Source of the DNA: Thuidium tamariscinum
Taxonomy: Eukaryota > Streptophyta > Bryopsida > Hypnales > Thuidiaceae
DNA length: 64,000 nucleotides
Assembly (NCBI GenBank): GCA_947034885.2
Contig: OX344749.2
Span: forward strand, 23,885,501-23,949,500
Direction of reading: 5' to 3'
The notes under the pieces were generated by a model. That model saw only the letters and a program-made list of their open reading frames with translations. It was not told where the DNA came from and made no database searches. The position numbers were made by a program, and so were the translations under genes. Below are positions 13,060 through 24,136 of the stretch, piece by piece. The stretch's first letter is position 1, and every line of letters starts with the position of its first letter.

Positions 13060-14310
13060 TAAAAAAAAGGTTTTGGTGGTTTGAATCAAAAAAAAGGAAA
13101 TGGTTTGAATGAAAATAACGTTAATGGTTTGGAATTGTGAATAAAAAAAAATGTAAAACTGGTTTTGAAAAAAAATGTGTTAATTGTTCGAATAAAAAAA
13201 TTATGGAAATGGTTTGAATAAAAAAAACGTTAATGGTTTGAAATGTTGAATGAAAAAAAAATATAGAAAGGGTTTGGAAAAAAATGTGTTAATGGCTCGA
13301 CCAAAAAAATTTGGAAATGGGTTGGGAAAAAAATGTGATTAGGGTTTGACTAAAAGAAATATGGAAATGGGTTGAAATGTTGGAAAAACAAATTTAGAAA
13401 TGGTTTGGAGAAAAAATGTGTTAATTGTTTGACTAGAATAAATATGGAAATGGTTTAGGCTAAAAAAATGGCCAAGTTTTGAGTAAAGAAAAACGGTAAT
13501 GGTATAGGGTGTTAGAAAGAAAAATATAGAAATGGTTTGGAAAAAAGATGGGTTAATGGTTCAACTAAAAAAAATATGGAAATGGTTTGAATCAAAGAAA
13601 AAGAAAAAGGAAATGCTTTGAATTAAAAAAAAGTTAATAATTTGAAATGTTGAATACAAAAAAATATAGAAATGGTTTGGAAAAAAAATGTGTTCATGTT
13701 TCGACTAAAAAATATATGAAAATGCTTCGAATAAAAAAAATATATGGAAATGGGTTGAATAAAAAAAAAGGCAATGGTTTGAAAGGTTGGAAAAAAACTT
13801 ATAGAAAGGGTCGTGAAAAAAAATGTGTTAATGGTTTGACTAAAAAAAATATGGAAATAAGTTGGAAAGAAAATGTGTTCAGGGTTTGATTAAAAATAAT
13901 ATGGAAATGGTTTGAAATGTTGAATAAAAAACATTTAGAAATGGTTTGGAAAAAAAATGTTAATGCCTTAATGGTTAAGGCTCAAATTGGAAATAGTTTG
14001 AATCAATAAAATGGGAATGCTTTGAATAAAAAAGAACGTTGATGGTTTGAAATGTGGACGACAAAAAAATATAGAAATGGTTTAAAAAAATGTGTTCATG
14101 GTTCGACTAATAAAAATATGGAAATGGGTTCAATCTAAAATATGGAAAGGGTTTGAATCTAACAAATGGAAATGGGTTAGGGTAAAAAAATGGTTATGGT
14201 TTGACATGTGGAAAAAAAAAATGTGGAAAAATGCGGTGGGAAAAACTTGGGTTAATGGTTTGATTAAAAAAATTCGAAATGGTGGGAATCAAAAACAAAA
14301 GCATATATAC
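13060..14310. repeat. A-rich minisatellite (atggtttgaa family) inside the hAT
   Basis: About 1.25 kb of degenerate units of 25-35 bp such as atggaaatggtttgaat followed by a run of A, arranged in larger blocks of about 105 bp (gttaatggtttgaaatgttg, then atagaaatggtttgg, then tgtgttaatggttcgac). An inverse array of the same motif lies at 19745-20170. Confidence 0.85.
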
Positions 14311-14655
14311 TTGTGGCATATGTAAAAAATAGAATTTTGGCAATTTTTAAAAGTGAACTTACAAAATCTACTTTAAGTGAAAGTATGGCATTGGATTTAA
14401 ATGAACTTGTTGCACATACATTTCAAGCAAACGTATTGAGTATTCTTTTCATTTGTTCATGGTTAAGTTTTCAGTTTAAGTGTTTAACAAACAATACAGT
14501 TGTACGAGAAAAATGAAAATGCTTCATTGCCCAAAAAATGTACTTTTGCAACATGAGCAACAAACGCTCGTAAATGGTCGTCATAGCCAAATACTATTTA
14601 CAATACTAATATACTATACATCCGTCTAATGGCCTAACTCATCACCAGAAGGTAT

Positions 14656-17019
14656 TCAACCTTGTTCTGGTTCTACAATGCCTCTGCCTATACTATTTCT
14701 CAAAAAATCTTGCAATCCTTCTCTAGATTGCAAACTGTTCAACGTAGCCACTACGGTCCGATCATATCGATCGTGCAAGTAGGAAGAAATGGTTGACAAC
14801 ATTTGCACCTCATTGAACGTAGTGTCTTCGATGAACCTCATTTGTGCCTCATGATCCATGTCTTGGAGTATTCCGATAGGATTTCCACTGGAGTCAAAAA
14901 CCACATTCTCTGGATGTGGTCGGCGCATGAACTCTTGTCGGTCCAAGTCCCAATGGCCACCAGCAAGTTGGCCAAAAAATACTCGCCGCCCTGGATCGCC
15001 CGCACTAATCAGCTTCTTGCACACCTCCGTAATCTCTGCATCATCGTTCCACGGAATGTCTTGCACGCTGCGCACGGCGAGGTGTCTACTGTCATGGCCC
15101 CACTTCCACATCCATATCATGTCATTACCCCAACTCCCTCTATTCTCATCGCCAGGCAAGTTCTCTTCGTTCAACTCGAAGTGTGGGGGCATGTAATCCT
15201 CCAACCCAAATTGGACGTACAACCGCCGGTGCAAAGGAGCCTTGCATTGTGCGCACCGCTTTCTTGTGACCATGTGCGGAATGAGACATCCGGGGTGGTA
15301 CATATGTCCACACGTTCCAAGGCAAAATCCACCCTCGGGTCCAAACGGTTCCATGCAAATCGTACACGTCGTTCCATCCTTCACAAACTCGGGAACTATG
15401 GGCCACAGTAAGGGGGCATTGCCTTCTCTATCCACGGGCCCGTATCGATATCTCGCGGTGTTGAATTGGAAGTCTAGATGCGGATGCCCGTTCCAATCAA
15501 TGCTTGCATTATCGCGATTTTGGGGCAATGTAACTGGAAACATATCCTCCAGTCGGGCCCACGATGTCAAGCCAAAATAACGTTGGCTACCATCTCTAAA
15601 TTCTGCAGCTATTCTCCTGACTTCACGCTGCAGTTGTGCGACCTCGTTCATAGCCAAAGTGCATGCCAATCTCATGTTGCTCATGGCAAGCAACTTTTGC
15701 TCCCTCGTAGTTGACGTTTGTTGCAACAATCTATCCTTCATGGCATTTACAAATGCCAACTCGTCCTGTAGTCCCTCCAAAGCCGCTGATACAGTCTCCA
15801 TGTTGGCCTTGGCCTCATTGCACTCGCCCTCTGCACGCTCCGCTCGTGCCACAAGGGCATCGTATGCCACGCGCTCAACGCTTATGAACTCTTGGCCCAA
15901 TGCATCTGTTGATTGGGTTGCCGCATTTGAACTCTCACCACGAAAATGTGGTGTTGGGAATATACCATGAGGCCGCACCCGGCGCACCGTCAATGGGTCA
16001 GCTGGCTCAATTAGACCATATGTGGCCCGCTCCACGACCTCATCCAATGGTGGAGTGCCATCCGTGCTTTGGCGATGTTCACGTTCAAGCAAGTCAATGT
16101 TACTTGCTAGTAACTTAGCATTCGTTTCCTCCAAAGCCTTCACTTGTGCGTTGTGGGCTTGTACCTCCATCTCGTGCCTTCGCTCAGCTTTTGCACCATC
16201 CTCACGCAGCTTAATCACCAATGCACGTAATGCCTCTAATTCCCCATTTGCTCCAAATACTTCATTAATTGTCATGGACGGGGGAATTGGGTGAATGGCG
16301 AGTGGCATAGGCTCGCTTGGACCGGCAATGGGCGCCTCCAATTCGGGAGCCACCGGATTTTGTTCGTTGGCGCCTTGAGGTGCATTGTCGACCTCCATGG
16401 GGTCCGCGGCCGCCGCTTCGTCCCCTTGTGCCCCAGCCACTCCTTCGCCTTCCAATTGCACTTCAGGATTTGGTGGAATTCTACGGCTTTTAGTAGGGAA
16501 ACGGCCGCCCCGTTGTTTAGCCGGATACGTGTTCCAATCCACGTCCTTGCCCAAAAAAACCTCCACATACGCCATTTGACACAATGCGAGGGTCCCATCC
16601 TTCTTCGAGAGGGTCCCCCAAAGTGCTAATGCCACCTCGGTCAACCGCTTCTTGAACGTTGGGTGTACGCAATACTTGATCAATGCAACGCTAGATCGCA
16701 CTTGCGTCTCATTTCTCTCCCGTGGAAAATGGCGGTTGATGTGGGCCCAGTCCACGTATCTCTGACATGTGGTGCGGGTCCATGGCTCAAGCGCCTGTTC
16801 CCACCCGTGCCCGGCCAAAACTTCTCCAGTGTTGAAAGTCGCCCAGTCTACAGTGCTCCTGTTCCCACGACGCCTCCTGTGTGGGGGTTCACCTTCATGG
16901 GTTACCATCTCCTGGTTTTCTACCACTGGGGGGTGATTTCCAGCAATTACCACCTCCTGGTTCTCTGCCATGGGGGGGTTCTCTACATGTAGTACCATCT
17001 CTCCAGGGTTTAAGGCCAT
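14656..17019 (-). CDS. RING-finger coiled-coil protein carried by the hAT
   Basis: An intact 787-codon ORF from ATG at 17019 (preceding in-frame codons lack an ATG) to TGA. The N-terminal 170 residues are globular (VDWATFNTGEVLAGHGWEQ...YVDWAHINRHF), then comes a basic/acidic Pro-rich linker (MEVDNAPQ). Coiled coils lie at about residues 258-318 and 388-478. A RING-H2-like domain at about 552-592 has CTIC, CGHMYHPGC and CAQC, the metal ligands of E3 ubiquitin ligases. The C-terminal about 190 residues (from LYVQFGLEDYMPPHF) are unrecognised. RING plus coiled coil suggests an E3 ligase acting on or with another factor; the substrate is unknown. Upstream are a TATA box (TATAAAT, 17226-17220, minus) and a GACGG array. 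I do not recognise the gene as a member of a named family. Confidence 0.85.
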   Translation of the reverse strand: MALNPGEMVLHVENPPMAENQEVVIAGNHPPVVENQEMVTHEGEPPHRRRRGNRSTVDWATFNTGEVLAGHGWEQALEPWTRTTCQRYVDWAHINRHFPRERNETQVRSSVALIKYCVHPTFKKRLTEVALALWGTLSKKDGTLALCQMAYVEVFLGKDVDWNTYPAKQRGGRFPTKSRRIPPNPEVQLEGEGVAGAQGDEAAAADPMEVDNAPQGANEQNPVAPELEAPIAGPSEPMPLAIHPIPPSMTINEVFGANGELEALRALVIKLREDGAKAERRHEMEVQAHNAQVKALEETNAKLLASNIDLLEREHRQSTDGTPPLDEVVERATYGLIEPADPLTVRRVRPHGIFPTPHFRGESSNAATQSTDALGQEFISVERVAYDALVARAERAEGECNEAKANMETVSAALEGLQDELAFVNAMKDRLLQQTSTTREQKLLAMSNMRLACTLAMNEVAQLQREVRRIAAEFRDGSQRYFGLTSWARLEDMFPVTLPQNRDNASIDWNGHPHLDFQFNTARYRYGPVDREGNAPLLWPIVPEFVKDGTTCTICMEPFGPEGGFCLGTCGHMYHPGCLIPHMVTRKRCAQCKAPLHRRLYVQFGLEDYMPPHFELNEENLPGDENRGSWGNDMIWMWKWGHDSRHLAVRSVQDIPWNDDAEITEVCKKLISAGDPGRRVFFGQLAGGHWDLDRQEFMRRPHPENVVFDSSGNPIGILQDMDHEAQMRFIEDTTFNEVQMLSTISSYLHDRYDRTVVATLNSLQSREGLQDFLRNSIGRGIVEPEQG

Positions 17020-17219
17020 AGTACTTGCACACAATGCCACAACACGGTATGTATGTACAGATGACTATGCTCTGCCTCCTGTTGCGTGAGGGCAACTGGA
17101 ATGTGGCAAAGCAATAGCCAAATGCTTGACTTCCTCCCGAATTGCAATGCAAAGCTTTTTTCAAGCTAGGACAGAGCAACTCAAGAGAGAAAGCAAGGTT
17201 AATTGTGGCTGAATTTGGG

Positions 17220-17226
17220 ATTTATA
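17220..17226 (-). promoter_or_regulatory. TATA box of the RING gene
   Basis: TATAAAT on the minus strand in ggggagtataaatccc, about 200 bp upstream of the ATG and just downstream (gene sense) of the GACGG array. Confidence 0.55.
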
Positions 17227-17279
17227 CTCCCCATTACCAAGCCTCGTTAGGAGTGTTAATTTGTGTCTAATCACATCGC

Positions 17280-17684
17280 CATGCACCACCTGGAGCCGTT
17301 GATGCGGACGGCCATCGACGGCTGGGGCGTCCAGGGAGCGTCGACGGAGGTTCGGGAGGCCGTCGACAGCTTCGGGATGACGTCACAGAGGCCATCCACA
17401 GGTCCGGCACCGTCAACGAGTTCGAAAACACTCATGAGTTCGAAAATCCATAATTACTCCGCCGAATTGCAAATTCGATGGCCAAAAATGGCTCTTCGTG
17501 ACGGCCTGCCCGTGGTCTTGGACGGCCACTGTTCCGCTGTGGACAGCCTGCCCGGACAGGTCGACGCTCCGGCCCGCAGCCAAATTCGTTGCGGACGGCC
17601 TGCCCAGGTCCTGGACGGGCCCGTGTTGCTGGACGGTTTTCTGGACGCCCTCCGTCCCCGTGACGGCCTACCCAGGTCCTCGAC
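17280..17684. repeat. GACGG array upstream of the RING gene, part 1
   Basis: GC-rich run of gacggcc/gacggg motifs ending at gtcctcgac, where a 237-bp MITE interrupts it. Its last unit matches the 68-bp repeats at 17931-18140. Confidence 0.8.
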
Positions 17685-17921
17685 GGCCAGGGAGGACTGA
17701 CCCCTCTATTGCCCCTCCGGAGGGTAAATGTAAAAAATTCCCCCCTATTTTGTGCCGATTAAATTTTAGATTTCAACACGTCCCCTAGCTAAATCGAGGT
17801 CTCTGATTCCAAATAAGAATTCAGAATTTGCAAAAAAGAATTTGTGTGAAAAATAAAAGAAATTCCAGGGTTTTCTACAAGGGTAAAAAAGGGGCAATAG
17901 AGGGGTCAGTCCTCCCTGGCC
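17685..17921. mobile_element. 237-bp Mutator-type MITE
   Basis: Perfect 32-bp TIRs beginning GGCCAGGGAGGACTGACCCC and continuing through tctattgcccct. Flanked by the 9-bp duplication GTCCTCGAC (17676-17684 and 17922-17930). The interior is AT-rich and non-coding. The 9-bp TSD points to Mutator transposase mobilisation; the TIR is unrelated to that of the large MULE. Confidence 0.88.
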
Positions 17922-17930
17922 GTCCTCGAC

Positions 17931-18140
17931 AGGCCCGTCTTCCTGGACGGTTTTAGGGACGCCCTCCGTCCCCGTGACGGCCTGCCCTGGTCCTGGACGG
18001 GCCCGTCTTCCTGGACGGTTTTAGGGACGCCCTCCGTCCCCGTGACGGCCTGCCCTGGTCCTAGACGGGCCCGTCTTCCTGGACGGTTTTCTGGACGCTC
18101 TCCGTCCCCGTGACGGCCTGCCCAGGTCCTGGACAGGCCC
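17931..18140. repeat. GACGG array upstream of the RING gene, part 2 (68-bp tandem repeat)
   Basis: About three copies of a 68-bp unit (ctggacggtttt at 17943, 18011 and 18079) with ccgtccccgtgacggcctgc inside each. Continuation of 17280-17684 before the MITE split it. Confidence 0.85.
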
Positions 18141-18165
18141 AATAGGTGGGCCCAATATATACTGA

Positions 18166-19739
18166 ATTTCAATTAGGCAGGTGGAATCCAATTAGACAGC
18201 CAAGATCCAATTACGCAATTGGTATTCATTTAGGCAGTTGAGATGCAATAAGCTGTAAGACAGCAGAATTTTAATGTGGGTGAACTGGTGAAGATTGCCA
18301 ATGCAGTACCTGTATATTGTAATTTTTATTGGAGCTCAGTGAGTTAACATTCACAGCTTGCATTTCTTTTTAAAAAAATTTGGGATTCATTCATGGTTGT
18401 GACAAGTGTGTGACTCATTCAGATCTTGTATTTCTTTTTAAATTTTTTGGGATTCATGATTGTGACAAGTGTGTTAGCCATGTATGCATGGTAGGAGGCA
18501 AAGATTGCACTTATTTAAATTAAGAGTTGATTTGCCTTTTTCGTGTATGTCTTTAGATGAAAATATTTTTAGTTTATTTTTCAGTCAAGGAGAAATAGAT
18601 GAGGAATCTAATACAAGTTGTTTCATATTTTTTGGAAGAAAAATTGAATTAATTATTAATTTTCAAACACAATTTGTCATAGGACCCTATTTGTGATCAG
18701 TAAGCCTTGAAAATCTATACATGCACAGTTTCTAAAAGAATCTGGTTTGGTGAATAAACTAGTAATGCAACATGTAAAAAATGGTTTGAAATGGTTTCTA
18801 AATGTGTCCCTTTCAAAATCTGAAATGAATTCTTCAATTAATCATTATTTCAAAACAATTTCACATTTGAAAGAAGGTAGTTTAACAACCATTTTTTATT
18901 TTGAATAAAATTAGTAGACACCTATAAGTACACTTAGTTACGATTGAATCCATTGTAACTCTAAAACCATCCATTCATATAGTAAAAATCAAATCTTAGC
19001 ATGCTTCAATATAATCCACAATTAGTTTCCTCACAATGAGCTTTCCAATTCAGATTTCAGACCCTCCTATAGTCCTATTAAGCAGATAAAAAAGCCTGCA
19101 TAGTTTATTAACCTCCGTGTGAGCTTCCTACCATAATAGTTGATTTGAGAGCAAGAGGTCCTTGAACTTCTTCATTTTAAATGTTAGAATGGATTTGCAG
19201 ACTTACTGATACTTGTGTTTTTAAACACAATCGGCTTATTAAATTCCCTAAGTTTTCCTTATTATATAAATGAATGTGAATATGCTCTTGTGCCTTTAAA
19301 TTGGTTTTAAATATTGCATTAATTAGGATTGTATACTATAGTTTAATTTCTCTATTGTGTGCTTTGTTTTCTTATAAATGGTGAAATATAAATAGTTGTA
19401 GCTTTGATTTTTGATTTTCAAACTCTTTAGTGGCATATAGATAGCATATGCTGTGCGTTTCACCATGTTCTTAGTTCATCAAAATCCTTGAAGCTCACAT
19501 GTTTCCTTGTATACAATGTTTTTGATCTTCTCAATATTTTGTAATTATGAAATGTAGAAAAAAAATAGGGTGTTCAAAAATAGTCCTTCAAAGAATTTAC
19601 AAAAGAAAATAGGGTACTCTAAAATACACTCCGGTAGCTTTATTCTACTAATAGGGAGGGAAAAAAACATGAGAAGGACATAAATACCCCCCCATTAAAT
19701 ACCCCATTATCGCACGTGGTTACCAAAAGATAAAGGGGG
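18166..19739 (+). repeat. 1.5-kb dispersed repeat, copy inside the hAT
   Basis: Collinear and highly similar to 44995-46490 in the same orientation, from atttcaattaggcag to gaacccccaag. Its 5' end has several spaced caattaggcag(c/t)tgg motifs. Its 3' end has a small hairpin (gggggtgaaccccc). It holds a shared 70-codon ORF (18484-18696; 45249-45461) of unknown value. Class unknown: no convincing TSD or TIR was found. Confidence 0.7.
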
Positions 19740-19744
19740 TGAAC

Positions 19745-20170
19745 CCCCAAGTCTATTATTCAAACCATTCCCATTTTTTTTATTCAAACCTTTCCCATTT
19801 TTTTAATTCAAACCATTCCCATTTTTTTTTTTCAAACCATTTCCACATTTTTTTCCAAACCGAATCATTTCCATATTTTTTTAGTCGATCCATTAACCCA
19901 TTTTTTGGTCCAAATCCCTTCTATATATTTTTGCCCAACACCCGAAACCATTAACGTTTTGCTTTATTCACACCACTTCCATTTTGGGGATTCAAACCTT
20001 TTCTCTATTTTTTTTAATTGAACCATTAACACATTTTTTTCCAACCCATTTCCACATTTTTTTTATTCGAATAGGGCTCGACAATTTCTTTCCAAACCCT
20101 TTCTATATTTTTTTGGGGTAACTTTTTTAACCCTTTGACGTGTATTTTTGGTTCAAACCATTAACACACT
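19745..20170. repeat. Inverse copy of the atggtttgaa minisatellite
   Basis: Units such as attcaaaccattcccatttt repeat for about 430 bp; the reverse complement of the 13060-14310 family. Confidence 0.8.
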
Positions 20171-21600
20171 TGCGGAATTCTAACTCTTTCTTCTAGGGTT
20201 TATCATACACTTCGGCAAAGAGAGGATTAGAGCGGTTTAAAGTTCCGCAGAAGAGTTTGAATTCTGAAAATTGGTTGGTGCCCACTAACGGAGTCTTGCT
20301 TGCCAGTGCCCCCGTCCTAAACTCCTAATTAGTGCTCGCCATTCACTTATACTTTCATAACTCATAGTTTCATAACTCATAAGTAGAGTACATGACTACA
20401 TGACCAGAATATTATGCAATATAGTAATATACTAATATGTACATGTAGTACTAATCTAATTTCCTAAAAAATACATGCCTAGTCGGATGGCTCCCGAATT
20501 TAAAATTGAGAAGTTTAAATCCCTACATATCCGTAGGGCAACTTCTAAAATTTAGGGTCCATCACTTCAGCCATTCTCGATATGAGATGAAGCACTGGAA
20601 GGCAATGTAAAATTTTAGCCGTGTACATTACAGACTACCCACCAACAAGTTTAGGATCATCCAATTCTGCCATTGAAACAAATTTTGCATAATATAATCA
20701 AGCATACCAAATGTGGATTTCACATAAGTCAAATTCAGTATTTGGTGAATTGTTTCATTCAAAACTCATGGTTTAGCATGATAATTGATTATAAAACATT
20801 GGTGATGAATTAGCATTAATTTGCAAAGAGGAGATATGTAGGAAACATCCATATGCACATCTTTCATACCAAAAAACATCCTAGATTCCTAGTAAGTTAC
20901 AACAATATAATTGGGTTGAAGAATTCAATTAGGCATTTTATGTGACCCCATTTTGTAAAATAGATGTATGTACGCTTGAATTAGATTTAGGCAAAGTCAT
21001 TGTACGGAAATGATTTAAGTTCCTCAAGGAGTTATAGTGTGACCATCAAATAGCAAATGCTAATTAAGCCGGATTAAATTATTAAAATTAGCTCCTATTT
21101 CCTAAATTTACGGGGGAGAATGAAATTAGATGGAAAGGGAGGAAGTAGAGCTTTTTGACGACACAACTGAGAACGGATACGCATCAACCGAAGAGGTATG
21201 TGTTTAGACTAGAACCAATAAGTTTAATCATTTCATGTTATTTCTTTTAATTACTTCAAAATTTGCAAAATTAGATTGACGCTAGGAAAAGAAAGATCAA
21301 TTACCGAATACAAATTATAATGCACTTCTTAAGTTATTAAATTACTAAACTAGACATTTTACCCTCATTTACGCAAAAGTAAAAAGGAACTTAAACCCTA
21401 AACCCTAAACCCTAAATCCTAAAACCTTCGGTTGGGCAAGGGCTTTAGGCTGGGTTTTTGACCTTCTCAAAATTCAGTGTCAGCCCTTAGATGGGCGGTT
21501 TCTGGCCTGTTACCTTATTACCTTGTAGAGGAATTTCAGTTGCACGAGGCTTGCCATTAAGTCTTCGCTGGCATCTTCACCGCCCTGTGCTTCCCCGACG
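20171..21600. other. hAT internal non-coding DNA with interstitial telomere-type repeat
   Basis: AT-rich, no genes recognised. At about 21393-21415 there are three aaaccct units (plus aaatcct), the plant telomere repeat. The GC-rich array for the kinase-like gene follows. Confidence 0.55.
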
Positions 21601-21619
21601 ATCCCCTTAATGGTTCAGA

Positions 21620-22045
21620 ATTCCCGGGACGCCCTGTGGGGTCGCGTGGACGGCCTCGTTCCACGACGGACCCCCGAATTCCCAGGACAGCTTGTGCGTC
21701 CTGTCGACGGTCTCACAGTTCCTCGACGGTTTCCTGGACGGCTTCGAAATTCCCGGGACGGATGGGTGCGTCCCGTCGACGGCCTCATCGTCCTCGACAT
21801 TCCCCTCGACGGCTTCCCAATTCTGAGGACGGCGAGCGCGTCCCCTCGACGGTCTCGCAGTTCCTCGACGGTCCCCACGACGGCTTCGAAATTCCCGGGA
21901 CGGATGGGTGCGTCCCGTCGACGGCCTCATCGTCCTCGACATTCCCCTCGACGGCTTCAGCGCGTCTCCTCGACGGTCTCGGAGTTCCCGACACCCCTCG
22001 ACGGCTTTCGAGTTCCTTGGACGGATCGGCCGTCCATGCGACGGC
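21620..22045. repeat. GACGG array upstream of the kinase-like gene
   Basis: Repeats of ctcgacggcttc / gtcgacggcctc. A block of about 72 bp (gcttcgaaattcccgggacg...) recurs at 21741 and 21883 (142-bp period). It ends about 12 bp before the TATA box. Confidence 0.82.
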
Positions 22046-22056
22046 TCGCCAACGAC

Positions 22057-22063
22057 TATATAA
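22057..22063 (+). promoter_or_regulatory. TATA box of the kinase-like gene
   Basis: TATATAA in gactatataagg, directly after the GACGG array. About 200 bp before the ATG, with a leader intron between. Confidence 0.7.
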
Positions 22064-22258
22064 GGTGGGCCAGGTCCCCCACTCTACACGAGTCTCTCCT
22101 GCTCTGACGGTGCTCTCTTGCCCTGGATTGGTTGCAGTCCTTGCTTGGGAGCGCGGGTGCTTGCGAGGAGGCTCGGCTGAGGAAGGGGGGATAGTTTTCA
22201 CATTTGTGAGTACTGAACCCTAATTCCTTGGTTTTACCATCGCATATTTTTTTTCAGA

Positions 22259-23920
22259 ATGGACGGGCGAGGTGCGTCGAAGCGCAAGGTTGATGAGTGG
22301 TTTTCAGGCATCGGAGATCCTGTTGGTGAGCAGTCTCCAGAATCCATTGACTGCGTATCAGAGGCAGTATTGGCCGAAGAAGGGGTCGGTGGTGCGGCTG
22401 GAGGAGAATCTTCGGGGGCCAAGAAAAAAAAAAGCAGGCGGAGGCACAAGGCTACGAATACAGATGACTGGCCAAGGAAGGCTGCGACCAGGAAAGTGCA
22501 GGAAGTGGCATTGGATTTTTTGGAGCAATATACGATTGCTCAATTGAATACGACCTACGTCTCGCGTGGATTGCAAGGGGTGGAGACAATTAAAAAAAAA
22601 TTCACCCACATGTTTTGGACAACAATGGGCGAGGATGAGTGGCTTGAAGATCGCACAAAGGAACACTTCCGTCGTTGGCTTGACGAACAAGTGCAAACTT
22701 GTGTTTTCAACATCGCCCAAGTCGCCGCATCGGTAAAGGGCTTCAAATGAGATGTAGCGCCGAAGCAACAAGCATTGCATTTGTTGCACAAAAAGGTGTA
22801 TTGGTGGCATGACGCAATGCGAGCGCTGTCTTCCAGCAATATCCGCTCTGCCCCATGGTTTCAGCAGAGCCAAAGCTTGTCCCTAGGCCAAGCGGGTGCG
22901 GGAGGAGTGGTATTTCTTGAACGAGGAGTGGTGGTGGTTCCATTGTTAGGCCACAACAAACAAGGGGGGCACGGGAGGGTGCGTAAAGTGAGCCTCCAAA
23001 ATTCAAGGCACATTCCCCCCATGATGGAATTGGCGGGCAAGACAGCCCTATATGTGGATCAATTGAAGAAGTCGCGGGAGAAGTTGTCCATCGAGGCTTT
23101 GGTTTGTCCATGTAATCATCTAGGGGTCATAAAATTTTTTGCTATAAATGACATGACCATGGAGTGTTATTCTCAGTGGTGGAATGGAGGAACATTGGGA
23201 GCCATGTTCGCATTGGACCAAAAAAACCGAGATTATGGTGAGATCGGGGAGCTTGCCTACCATGCAACTCCACAGACGATGCAAGAAGCCAAAAGACTCT
23301 TGGCTTATCGTAGAAACCGCACCGAGCTTGTATGGGCGTTAATTTGCATCGTGGATGCGGTGCAACAATCTTCGGTGCTCCACAACGACATCACGCCAGA
23401 AAACATCATGTTGCATTTTCCGAATGATGATGGGCGAACAGTGTGGATTGGGCTATGTGATTGGGGAATGGCTAGTCGTATCAATGAAGAAACCCATTCT
23501 TTGTACCAGTTTCAATGTGCAAGCCAAATGCGGGCTACACGTCAGAAACGTTGGTGGGTGGCCCCTGAATTGATGTATGTTCCTGAAGAGGCGGGCACTT
23601 CGGTATCCCCCACTCGTGCAGATGGGGCACCGTGTGTTAGTATACATACAGACGGATATGCTGTTGGGAAGCTTGCGGAGAAGATATGGAAGAAAGACCG
23701 CGAAAATACGGAAATGCTTCCCGACCATACAGCGTTTGGTACATTTCAAGCCACATTGGGCGAATTGTGCAAAGAGGACCCACTACAACGACGCACGGTA
23801 ACGTACACCGTGGGACGAATTAGTGGCGCCCCCTTATTTTGGACTCCACCCGTTGATTGCTACCGCGAGGCCCGCAAGGAGCAAGCACTTCTACAAGAAC
23901 AAGCAAGGAATGAAGATTAG
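22259..23920 (+). pseudogene. Protein-kinase-like gene carried by the hAT (one nonsense codon)
   Basis: ATG at 22259 follows a 52-bp leader intron (22206-22257, gtgagtac...ttttcag). The reading frame runs 553 codons to TAG, broken only by TGA at 22748-22750, where the frame continues unchanged (GFK-stop-DVAPKQQ); a CGA-to-TGA change would explain it. The N-terminal half is basic with a KKKKSRRRH stretch (possible nuclear signal). The C-terminal half has kinase motifs by codon number: Gly-rich GGHGRV (236-241), candidate Lys 261, Glu 279, catalytic loop HNDITPEN (375-382), DWG (401-403, in place of DFG), APE (435-437) and TDGYAVGKL for the F helix. All key catalytic residues are present, so activity is plausible if the stop is absent or read through. 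No close family recognised. Confidence 0.75.
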
Positions 23921-24136
23921 AGAATAGTATTTTAGTGGCAATGTAATCGTAGACGTACCTTAGTACTTGCTTTTACCACAGTATAGTCCACGAACTTTGC
24001 GTCACTGAATTTTGTACTAACTCCTTTTTGAAATAAATATATGTAAATCTTTTTGTTCCATTCGAGTATGATTCCGGTGAGTGGATTTGTGAGTAGTTCT
24101 GTCCCTTCGTAAATTTTGGACTGAATGCCATGTTAA

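Noticed and set aside
21607..22223. Long overlapping ORFs across 21.6-22.2 kb on both strands
   Set aside because: GC-rich repeat array plus promoter; open frames are compositional.
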